DNA of 64,000 bases from Alphaproteobacteria bacterium UBA3612 (GTDB lineage Bacteria > Pseudomonadota > Alphaproteobacteria > Sphingomonadales > Sphingomonadaceae). A program made the position numbers and the translations under genes. Below are positions 57,060 to 64,000 of this stretch, one piece after another. The stretch spans positions 1 through 64,000 of the forward strand of contig DFLT01000007.1 in the NCBI GenBank assembly GCA_002375465.1, given 5' to 3'. The notes beneath the pieces are model-generated. The model saw only the letters and a program-made list of their open reading frames with translations. It did no database searches and was not told where the DNA came from. Numbering within the stretch: the stretch's first letter is position 1; every line of letters begins with the position of its first letter.

Positions 57060-59168
57060 CTATCTCTTCTCTCTCTCCACGGAGGTTACGGCATCGCTGG
57101 TTCTCAGCGCGGCGATGATATGCGTCAGATGCTGAAGATCGTCCACCTCCACATCGACCACAAACGTTCCGAAGGAGGAGTCGCGGTCGCGAACACGCAT
57201 ATTGATGATATTCGCGTCGGAGCGCGCCAGTATGGCAGTCACGGTCGCAAGCGCGCCTGACGAGTTTTCCAGAACCATGGCGAGCGTGGCGATGCCCCTG
57301 TCGGTCTCCTCCCCCCAGCTGAGGTCCAGCCAATCGCGGTCGGTTTCACTTGCCAGTTCGCCGCAATCCAGCGTGTGAACGTCGATGCCACCCACTTTTC
57401 GGCGCAACCCTACGATGCGCTCGCCAGGAATGGGATGGCAGCAGGACGACAGATGGACGGAGACGCCGGGGGTAAGTCCCTTGATGGAAATCTTGCCCCG
57501 ATTGCCGCGCTTCGCCTTTGATCGGCGGCGCATGGCGAACAGACCCGGGGCAAGCGCATCGATCAGCCGGTCGGCGGAGATTTCATGCTCGCCCAATTGT
57601 TCAAACAGCGTTTCCTCCGAATCGACGCCCAGGCGCTTCAATGCCTCGTCGAATGCCTTTTGCGACACCTCGACGTTCAGGCGCGCTGCGGCCTCCTCGT
57701 AAATCTGATGGCCCAGTCGGATGGATTCCGCACGGCCCAACATGCGGCGGTGGCGCCGTATCGCGGCCCGTGCCTTCGCCGTGGCGACGAAGTTTTCCCA
57801 CGCGGGATCCGGCTCCTGAAATTCCGAGCGAAGGATCTCAACCTGATCGCCGTTCTTCAACTCGGTTCTCAGCGGAACCGGCCGACCATTCACCTTGGCG
57901 CCGACTGTGGTCTTGCCGACGTCGGTATGGACCGCAAAGGCGAAATCAACCGGCGTCGCCCCGCGCGGCAATTGGATCAGTTCACCTTTAGGCGTGAAGC
58001 AGAAGACGGTGTGCTGGTACATTGCCAGGCGGGTCTGCTCCAGAACCTCCTCCGGCGTGGCGGCGTGGTCCAGGATTTCCAGCAAATCGGTGATCCAAGG
58101 ATATTCCTCCCGGCCCGCGCGGCCGTCGTCGCCCCGATCCTTGTACGCCCAGTGCGCTGCGAGGCCGTGCTCCGCCTCTTCATGCATGGAATGCGTGCGG
58201 ATCTGCACTTCGACGCGCAGGCGCCCCTCGTAAAGGACGGTCGTGTGCAGACTGCGATAGCCGTTGCGCTTGGGCGTCGAAATGAAATCCTTGAAGCGGG
58301 CGGGCATGGCGGCCCATTTCTGGTGCAGGATACCAAGCGCGCGGTAGCAATCGTCAGGCCGGTCGACGAGCGCGCGAAATGCGATGACATCGGACAATTG
58401 CTCGAACGCGATATGCCGCTCCTGCATCTTCTTATAGATGCTGAAGGGGCGTTTTTCGCGGCCGGCAACCTCTGCATCGACGCCGTGCGAGCCAAGGGTG
58501 GTGCGAATGTCCTCGGCGATCTTGTCGACCTCGCCGCCGCCCTTCGCTCGCAGGTCGCCAAGGCGCTGGGTGATGGATTGAAAGGCCTCCGGCTCCAGTT
58601 CGCGGAAGGCGATTTCCTTCATCTCGTCCATGAACTGGTACATGCCGATGCGCTCGGCCAGCGGCGCATAGATATCCATCGTTTCCCGGGCGATGCGCTT
58701 GCGCTTTTCCGGGTTCTTGATGTGATGCAGTGTCCGCATATTGTGCAGCCGGTCAGCCAGCTTCACCAGCAGCACACGGATGTCGCCGGACATGGCGATC
58801 AGGAACTTACGCAGGTTTTCCGCGGCGCGTTCTGAATCGGTCTGCGCCTCGATTTTCGAAAGCTTGGTAACGCCATCAACCAGACGGGCGACATTTTCGC
58901 CGAACAGGTCGCGAATCTTTTCCGGTGTGGCGACGGTGTCCTCGACCGTGTCGTGCAGGATCGCCGTCGCGATCGTCTCATCGTCCAGTTTCAGATCGGT
59001 CAGGATGCCCGCCACCTCTATCGGGTGGGAGAAATACGGGTCGCCGGATGCGCGCTTCTGACTGCCATGCGCCTGCAGGCTGAACACATAGGCGCGGTTC
59101 AGCAAATCCTCGTCCGCATCCGGATCGTAGGCCCTGACTTTTTCGACAAGTTCATACTGGCGCAGCAT
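57060..59168 (-). CDS. rsh: RelA/SpoT homologue: bifunctional (p)ppGpp synthetase/hydrolase
   Basis: The 702-residue stringent-response enzyme has an HD hydrolase domain with SHPIEVAGIL and LHDTVEDT (HD at residues 72-73) and a synthetase domain with FKDFISTPKRNGYRSLHTTV. Its RFKD marks the bifunctional type. The TGS domain follows (VFCFTPKGELIQLPRGATPVDFAFAVHTDVG in pieces), then a C-terminal region with CCHPIPGERIVG, and an ACT domain. It is the only RSH seen here and is next to rpoZ. Confidence 0.96.
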   Translation of the reverse strand: MLRQYELVEKVRAYDPDADEDLLNRAYVFSLQAHGSQKRASGDPYFSHPIEVAGILTDLKLDDETIATAILHDTVEDTVATPEKIRDLFGENVARLVDGVTKLSKIEAQTDSERAAENLRKFLIAMSGDIRVLLVKLADRLHNMRTLHHIKNPEKRKRIARETMDIYAPLAERIGMYQFMDEMKEIAFRELEPEAFQSITQRLGDLRAKGGGEVDKIAEDIRTTLGSHGVDAEVAGREKRPFSIYKKMQERHIAFEQLSDVIAFRALVDRPDDCYRALGILHQKWAAMPARFKDFISTPKRNGYRSLHTTVLYEGRLRVEVQIRTHSMHEEAEHGLAAHWAYKDRGDDGRAGREEYPWITDLLEILDHAATPEEVLEQTRLAMYQHTVFCFTPKGELIQLPRGATPVDFAFAVHTDVGKTTVGAKVNGRPVPLRTELKNGDQVEILRSEFQEPDPAWENFVATAKARAAIRRHRRMLGRAESIRLGHQIYEEAAARLNVEVSQKAFDEALKRLGVDSEETLFEQLGEHEISADRLIDALAPGLFAMRRRSKAKRGNRGKISIKGLTPGVSVHLSSCCHPIPGERIVGLRRKVGGIDVHTLDCGELASETDRDWLDLSWGEETDRGIATLAMVLENSSGALATVTAILARSDANIINMRVRDRDSSFGTFVVDVEVDDLQHLTHIIAALRTSDAVTSVEREKR

Positions 59169-59235
59169 GGCACCGACTATGTGAGCGGTCGCCGTCCATA
59201 GGCAACCGGATTCGGCCTAATGGCCGGGAAAGAGC

Positions 59236-59580
59236 CTAGGCCTCGTAATCCGGAACGATTGGCGTCGGCTTCGGCGGAGCGGCAGCGGTCAGACGCAGCG
59301 CCTCTGCGGCCTGTGCCATGTTGACGGCCTCATCCGCCTCGTCATCCTCGTCGACCAGAACCTTCTGCATGCTGGTGACCAGCACTTCGTTCAGGTGCTT
59401 CGGCTTCACCTTCTCGGCGGCGATTTCGCGCAGGGCGACGACCGGGTTCTTGTCGCGGTCGCGTTCAACCGTCAGGTCTGCGCCTGCCGAAATCTGGCGC
59501 GCACGCTGTCCGCTGAGCAGGACGAGATCGAAACGGTTGGGGATCTTGTCGACGCAATCTTCGACGGTAACGCGCGCCAT
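59236..59580 (-). CDS. rpoZ: RNA polymerase omega subunit
   Basis: The 114-residue protein begins MARVTVEDCVDKIPNRFDLVLL, with ARQISAG and the segment ALREIAAEKV. It assists assembly of RNA polymerase and, with RSH next door, may take part in ppGpp response. The acidic and Pro-rich C-terminal tail is longer than in E. coli. It lies 67 bp upstream of rsh. Confidence 0.95.
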   Translation of the reverse strand: MARVTVEDCVDKIPNRFDLVLLSGQRARQISAGADLTVERDRDKNPVVALREIAAEKVKPKHLNEVLVTSMQKVLVDEDDEADEAVNMAQAAEALRLTAAAPPKPTPIVPDYEA

Positions 59581-59647
59581 GGGCGGACTCCGAAAGGGGA
59601 TTCTGTTGGGAAATTATGTGTTCCGCAGCTAGGGGCGGGGGCGCCAT

Positions 59648-60304
59648 ATGTCAAGTAAAACGCCCTTTCCGGTCCTCTATGAGGATGCCGAACTGCTGAT
59701 CATCGACAAGCCTGCCGGGCTTGCGGTGCATCCCGGCCCGAAGACTCCGCACAGCCTGGAGGATCGTCTGGACGAGCTGCGGTTCGGCTATCACCGCCGT
59801 CCCGGTCCGGCACATCGCCTGGACAGGGATACGTCGGGCTGCCTGGTCCTGGCGCGCAACCCAAAGGCGCTGAAACGGATGCATGGCCTGTTCGAGGCGG
59901 GGCTGGTGGAAAAAACCTATTTCGCCATTCTGACCGGGACGATCGAGGGCGAAGGCATCATCGACGTGCCGCTGAAGAAGATCAGCAGCAAGGAGGACGG
60001 CTGGCGCATGGTGGTCGCTGAAAAGGGCGATTCCAAGTCGAAGGAGGCGCTGACCCGTTGGCGGGCGGTGAAGGCAGCAGGAACGGGGCGCACTTTCGTG
60101 GAATTCAAACCCGCAACAGGGCGGACGCACCAGCTGCGCATCCATGCGGCACATGCGCTATCGCCCATTGCCGGTGATCCCGTTTATGGCGTTGGCACTG
60201 GCAACGAGATGGAGCCGATGCGGCTGCATGCGCGGCGCATAGCCTTCGACTGGCGCGGCGGACGGCGGATCGAGGTGGAGGCGCCGGTACCATTTGCGCC
60301 CTGA
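59648..60304 (+). CDS. RluA-family pseudouridine synthase
   Basis: The 218-residue enzyme has no S4 domain. It has IIDKPAGLAVHPGPK at the N terminus, the catalytic Asp in PAHRLDRDTSGCLVLARN and TGRTHQLRIHAA. These place it in the RluA/TruC group, which modifies uridines in rRNA or tRNA. The target cannot be told. Start ATG 59648 is 67 bp from rpoZ, in the opposite direction. Confidence 0.92.
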   Translation: MSSKTPFPVLYEDAELLIIDKPAGLAVHPGPKTPHSLEDRLDELRFGYHRRPGPAHRLDRDTSGCLVLARNPKALKRMHGLFEAGLVEKTYFAILTGTIEGEGIIDVPLKKISSKEDGWRMVVAEKGDSKSKEALTRWRAVKAAGTGRTFVEFKPATGRTHQLRIHAAHALSPIAGDPVYGVGTGNEMEPMRLHARRIAFDWRGGRRIEVEAPVPFAP

Positions 60305-60309
60305 AAACG

Positions 60310-60347
60310 AAAACGGCCCCGCCACCCGGGGGTGGCAGGGCCGTTTC
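60310..60347. terminator. Bidirectional terminator between the pseudouridine synthase and cold-shock genes
   Basis: AAACGGCCCCGCCACCC and GGGTGGCAGGGCCGTTT form a long stem with a single mismatch or bulge and a short G loop. An A-run on the left and a T-run on the right fit termination in both directions. Confidence 0.88.
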
Positions 60348-60365
60348 ATATTCTTCTGGAAAGGC

Positions 60366-60572
60366 TTACGCGCTTTCGAGGTTTACCGCGCTGGTCTTGC
60401 CGCGACGGTCCTCTTCAAGGTCATAGGAAACCTTCTGGTCCTTATCCAGCGTGTGCATGCCAGCGGCCTGTACAGCGGTGATATGGACGAAAGCGTCATT
60501 GCCGCCACCTTCCGGTGCGATGAAACCATAGCCTTTGTCGGCGTTGAAGAATTTTACGGTGCCTATGGGCAT
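60366..60572 (-). CDS. Cold-shock protein (CspA family)
   Basis: The 68-residue nucleic-acid chaperone begins MPIGTVKFFNADKGYGFIAPEGG, with DAFVHITA carrying the RNP2 motif. It is single CSD. A long untranslated region upstream (to 60826) would be compatible with cold-induced mRNA structure. Confidence 0.96.
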   Translation of the reverse strand: MPIGTVKFFNADKGYGFIAPEGGGNDAFVHITAVQAAGMHTLDKDQKVSYDLEEDRRGKTSAVNLESA

Positions 60573-60826
60573 ATTCTATTCCTTAATTCGATTCATAACC
60601 CGGACTTGCCAAGATTGGCGCACCGGGAGCGTCAAGCGAGCGAAAGAAGGAAACTGGGCCGCAAAGCGCCAAAGGCCGTCGATCTGCGACTATATGCTCA
60701 CGTCTATATAATGGAGTGGCTGGGAAAAAGCAATGCGGCGGGTGGGGACCCCATTTGCGGAGGCGGCGGACGCAAGGCCCCCGTGTTTGCGATACCGGTG
60801 CGGAACAGTCGTGAGAGGCTTGAGCC
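60573..60826 (-). other. Upstream region of the cold-shock gene
   Basis: No gene is seen. It should hold the csp promoter and a leader RNA. No classical cold-box sequence could be identified by eye. Confidence 0.4.
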
Positions 60827-61810
60827 TTAGGCGCGGATCAAGGCGGTGCGTTCGTTTTCCTTAGCCGCGTAAAGTGCCCGGTCGGCCGCAACGAACAGTG
60901 CGTGCGGATCGAGCGCCTCTGCCTGGGGCGCGAAAGCAAGGCCGACGGAGGCGCTGAACGGCAGCAGGTCGCCATTCCAGGGAACGGGGCGCAGAAGATC
61001 TGCAAGCATAAAGCGCACTTTCGCCTCAGTTTTGCTGCGCGACTCAACGGGCGGCAGCAAAACCGCGAATTCGTCGCCGCCGATGCGAGAGATCAGGCGC
61101 GCCTGGGGGAATGCCTTGCGAAGGCGGTCCCCCAGAGCGACCAGACAGGCATCTCCCGCGGCATGTCCCCACCAATCATTGACCTGCTTGAACCTGTCCA
61201 GGTCGAACAGGATCAGCGCCCCGACCGCGGCGATGTTAGCGCAAACACTGGTCTCCCCCGCCGCGCCATCCTGAGGCGGATTTTGCGCCTGATCCAGAAA
61301 GTTTTGAAATCGCGCGCGATTAGCAACACCGGTCAGCGGATCGCATTCAGCCTGTGCCCGCAACGCCTCCCAGCGTGCGCGATCCTCACTTATGTCCTGC
61401 TTCATACCATAAAGAGTTTCCGCGCGGCCATGCCTGCTGTTCACGGCTGCGGTAATACGTATCCAGCGCTCGGCCCCGTCGGGACGAACGATCTGGGCAT
61501 CGAGAGAGAAGCCGGAGCAGGTGGCGATTGCCTGTGCGCGCTTCCGCTCAAGCAGGTCGCGCGATTCCTCGCTGTAAAGGTCGATCATGGCCCTGCGTTC
61601 CGGCTGGCGCCTGCTGCACAGGCCGAACATGCTGAAAACGCCATCGGTCCAGGTAAGTCGCTCGCTGTGCAGGTCGCAGGAAAAGGCGCCCATCGGAAGG
61701 AGCGAAGCAGCCCGGTCGTAAAGCTCAAGCGGACAGAGCCCGGCCTCATGCGGCAGGAGCGGACTTGCCTCGAAAGCCGGCCGTGCAGCGATCTGGTTTA
61801 TCGATTCCAT
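60827..61810 (-). CDS. PAS-GGDEF diguanylate cyclase
   Basis: The 327-residue protein is cytosolic. ATG 61810 (MESINQIAARPA) is used. A PAS domain (LPMGAFSCDLHSERLTWTDGVF ... RWIRITAAVNS ... MKQDISEDRAR, pieces) is followed by a linker and a GGDEF domain with DPLTGVANRARF, LFDLDRFKQVND and active-site IGGDEFAVLL. No RxxD inhibitory site is seen before GGDEF. It should make c-di-GMP, controlled by a signal sensed by PAS. Confidence 0.92.
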   Translation of the reverse strand: MESINQIAARPAFEASPLLPHEAGLCPLELYDRAASLLPMGAFSCDLHSERLTWTDGVFSMFGLCSRRQPERRAMIDLYSEESRDLLERKRAQAIATCSGFSLDAQIVRPDGAERWIRITAAVNSRHGRAETLYGMKQDISEDRARWEALRAQAECDPLTGVANRARFQNFLDQAQNPPQDGAAGETSVCANIAAVGALILFDLDRFKQVNDWWGHAAGDACLVALGDRLRKAFPQARLISRIGGDEFAVLLPPVESRSKTEAKVRFMLADLLRPVPWNGDLLPFSASVGLAFAPQAEALDPHALFVAADRALYAAKENERTALIRA

Positions 61811-61938
61811 ATTTCGCGTGAGAGCTCCCCTCCGAACCAATTATAGGTTAATGCAGAACGCTATCTCATACCAAAGTAAATGAGGCGTTTATGGCGTAGA
61901 AGCCGTAGCGGGAGCGGAACCTGATCCCGTCACCCACC

Positions 61939-63744
61939 CTACTCCTCACCCATCCTCAGGGCGGCGATAAACGCCTCCTGCGGGATGTCGACATTGCCAT
62001 ATTGTCGCATGCGCGCCTTGCCGGCCTTTTGCTTTTCCAGCAGCTTCTTTTTTCGGGAAATATCGCCGCCATAGCATTTTGCGGTGACGTCCTTTCGCAT
62101 CGCGCTGATGGTCTCGCGCGCGATGACCTTGCCGCCGATCGCCGCCTGGATGGGGATTTTGAACAGATGCCGGGGGATCAGCTCCTTCAGCCGTTCGCAA
62201 AGACCCCGGCCCCTGGTCTCTGCAACTGAGCGGTGGACTACCATCGACAGCGCGTCGACAGGCTCTGCATTGACGAGGATGTTCATCTTCACAAGATCGC
62301 CTTCGCGATAGCCGATCTGGTGATAGTCGAAGCTGGCATAGCCGCGGGAAATGCTCTTCAATCGGTCGTAGAAATCGAACACCACTTCGTTCAGCGGCAA
62401 TTCGTAAGTGATCTGCGCACGGCCGGCGACATATGTCAGGTTCTTCTGAATGCCGCGCCGGTCCTGGCACAGTTTCAGGATCGCGCCGAGATAGTCGTCG
62501 GGGACGTAGATCGTCGCTTCGATCCACGGTTCCTCCATATTGGCGATCTTCACCGGCTCCGGCATGTCGGCGGGATTGTGCAGCTGCTGCGTGCTGCCGT
62601 CCGTCATGTGGACGCGATAGACGACGGAGGGCGCCGTGGTGATCAGGTCCAGATCATATTCGCGGGTCAGCCGCTCCTGAATAATCTCCAGGTGCAGCAG
62701 GCCGAGGAAGCCGCAGCGAAAGCCGAAGCCCAGCGCAGCAGAGGATTCCGCCTCCCATTGAAAACTGGCATCGTTCAGGCGCAGCTTGCCCAGGCTCTCG
62801 CGCAATTTTTCGAAATCGGCCGCGTCGATGGGGAAGAGGCCGCAGAAAACAACGGGCTGCACCTCCTTGAAGCCGGGGAGGGCCTTTTCAGTCCCCTTCT
62901 TCGCATCGGTGATGGTGTCGCCGACGCGGGTCTGTGCGACCTCCTTTATCTGCGCGGTGACGAAGCCGATCTCGCCCGGGCCGAGTTCGCTAAGATCGGT
63001 GCGCTTTGGCGTGAAGCAGCCGACGCGGTCGATAAGGTGCGTTTCGTCCGTCTGCATGAAGCGGACCTGCTGCCCCTTCTTAAGGCGGCCCTCCATGACG
63101 CGAACAAGGATGACGACGCCCAGATAGGGGTCGTACCAGGAATCGACGAGCATTGCCTTTAACGGCGCGTTTTCATCGCCGCCCGGCGGGGGAATGCGCG
63201 TAACGATCGCCTCCAGCACCTCCTCTATGCCCAGGCCGGTTTTGGCGCTGGTCAGGACGGCGTCGTCGGCAGGCAGGCCGACAATATCCTCGATCTCCGC
63301 CTTTACCTTCTCAACGTCCGCAGCAGGCAGGTCGACCTTGTTGATGACGGGGACGATCTCATGGTCATGTTCGATCGACTGATAGACGTTGGCGAGCGTC
63401 TGTGCCTCCACCCCCTGCGCAGCGTCGACGACGAGGAGGGCGCCCTCGCATGCGGCAAGCGATCGCGAAACCTCATATGCGAAATCGACATGACCGGGCG
63501 TGTCCATCAGGTTCAGCTGATAGGTCTCGCCGTCCTTGGCGGTATAATTCAGCCGGACGGTCTGCGCCTTGATGGTGATGCCGCGTTCCCGCTCAATATC
63601 CATATTGTCGAGGAGTTGCTCGGTCATCTCGCGCTGCGTGAGGCCACCGGTCGTCTGAATAAGGCGGTCGGCCAGCGTCGACTTGCCATGGTCGATATGC
63701 GCGATGATCGAGAAGTTGCGGATATGGCTGAGCGGTGTTGTCAT
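61939..63744 (-). CDS. lepA: Elongation factor 4 (LepA)
   Basis: The 601-residue translational GTPase starts at ATG 63744 (MTTPLSHIRN). It has P-loop AHIDHGKSTLADRL, G2 GITIKAQTV, G3 DTPGHVDF and G4 NKVDLP. LepA-specific C-terminal segments are YEVRVHMTD-like, FQWEAESSAALGFGFRCGFLGLLHLE and KKKLLEKQKAGKARMRQYG (pieces). The protein acts on stalled ribosomes and on assembly. A longer upstream start would add unrelated residues. Confidence 0.97.
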   Translation of the reverse strand: MTTPLSHIRNFSIIAHIDHGKSTLADRLIQTTGGLTQREMTEQLLDNMDIERERGITIKAQTVRLNYTAKDGETYQLNLMDTPGHVDFAYEVSRSLAACEGALLVVDAAQGVEAQTLANVYQSIEHDHEIVPVINKVDLPAADVEKVKAEIEDIVGLPADDAVLTSAKTGLGIEEVLEAIVTRIPPPGGDENAPLKAMLVDSWYDPYLGVVILVRVMEGRLKKGQQVRFMQTDETHLIDRVGCFTPKRTDLSELGPGEIGFVTAQIKEVAQTRVGDTITDAKKGTEKALPGFKEVQPVVFCGLFPIDAADFEKLRESLGKLRLNDASFQWEAESSAALGFGFRCGFLGLLHLEIIQERLTREYDLDLITTAPSVVYRVHMTDGSTQQLHNPADMPEPVKIANMEEPWIEATIYVPDDYLGAILKLCQDRRGIQKNLTYVAGRAQITYELPLNEVVFDFYDRLKSISRGYASFDYHQIGYREGDLVKMNILVNAEPVDALSMVVHRSVAETRGRGLCERLKELIPRHLFKIPIQAAIGGKVIARETISAMRKDVTAKCYGGDISRKKKLLEKQKAGKARMRQYGNVDIPQEAFIAALRMGEE

Positions 63745-64000
63745 AGGGGCGCAGGTAGAACGGGGCGCGCTCGCGTGCAAGCTGGTGTGAGCGGGGTGGT
63801 CCGAGAGGATCATCCGTAGCGGGGTCGCAGCATGCAACATCCATTATTTATCAGCCGAATGGCGACTGTCGGGATTCTTTACATTTCACAAAGAGTTAAC
63901 ATAGCAAGACGCCCCTAACAGGCGGGAATCACGGGGTTTTGCGAGTCTGGCATGCGCCGTGCATGGCTGAAGGGCAATAACAGCATTGATTTCGCTGAAT
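63745..64000 (+). other. Intergenic region upstream of lepA, to the window edge
   Basis: The lepA promoter (minus strand) presumably lies here. There is an AT-richer stretch at about 63840-63915 (TTTACATTTCACAAAGAGTTAAC). No gene or repeat is seen. Confidence 0.4.

Noticed and set aside
57585..58835. Plus-strand open frame of 416 codons opposite rsh
   Set aside because: Antisense shadow of a gene with complete family motifs; no start signal or family resemblance.
62233..63162. Plus-strand open frame of 309 codons opposite lepA
   Set aside because: Antisense shadow; lepA has every GTPase motif in the minus frame.
1..64000. CRISPR arrays, insertion-sequence transposases, rRNA genes
   Set aside because: No regularly spaced repeats of CRISPR type, no transposase motifs (DDE or HUH) and no rRNA sequence were seen anywhere.

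Overview
The window looks like a chromosome segment of an alphaproteobacterium, most likely Sphingomonadales. This rests on the gene order lepB-acpS-pdxJ-pyrE-rsh-rpoZ, the imuA-imuB-dnaE2 cassette under a GTTC-N7-GTTC LexA box, the stand-alone ast genes and the overall protein style. Genus cannot be read from the sequence alone. It divides into an accessory third (1-24315) and a core-like part (24257-64000).

Left flank, 1-5146: lower-GC accessory DNA. It starts with the end of an unknown gene, followed by a two-gene membrane cassette. The first cassette protein has a PUA/EVE-like fold signature plus a transmembrane helix, and the second is a small membrane-anchored protein. After that come phage-like minus-strand genes, including a Mu-gpI-like protease/scaffold, a hypothetical gene and a PaaI-type thioesterase. 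This looks like an older, decayed insertion.

Integrated element, about 5147-24315 (19.1 kb): it is bounded by a perfect 59-bp direct repeat of the 3' part of a tRNA-Leu(UAA) gene. The intact tRNA is at the right end, next to a tyrosine integrase. From right to left the element holds integrase, an AlpA-like HTH protein, a DUF3987 ATPase, a CHC2/Toprim primase and small genes. A divergent regulator pair with a palindromic operator follows, then a cargo block with two secreted small proteins, RHH regulators, a serine-less S24-like protein and a serine recombinase. The left part is a partial tail/head module: DUF2213, two genes sharing a repeated domain, a tape measure, and a proteasome-type Ntn-hydrolase-like protein. 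A VapBC45-like toxin-antitoxin pair lies at the left end. No terminase, portal, major capsid, tail-tube or lysis gene is seen, so it is either a decayed prophage or a satellite-like element.

Core-like part, 24477-63744: DUF1206 protein, GST, DUF4212/acetate-type symporter, the SOS mutasome (imuA, imuB, dnaE2), a sulfotransferase-like gene divergent from a 2OG-Fe(II) oxygenase, and purL. These are followed by a PEP-CTERM protein behind a textbook sigma-54 promoter, a queuosine-precursor transporter, an HD protein, an orphan molybdopterin oxidase subunit, hemH, phbB and purEK. A long co-directional minus-strand array follows (in transcription order rpoZ, rsh, pyrE, pdxJ, acpS, lepB, M14 peptidase, gpmA, ribF, M20 hydrolase, astA, astD, astB). 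The right end carries an RluA-type pseudouridine synthase, a cold-shock gene, a GGDEF protein and lepA.

The observations most worth following are: the T1/D17/K33 proteasome-like protein in the tail module; the in-frame inverted repeats linking the serine recombinase gene with a divergent RHH gene; the unnamed repeat domain shared by two neighbouring phage genes; the left-edge membrane cassette; and the M20 hydrolase that may replace AstE.
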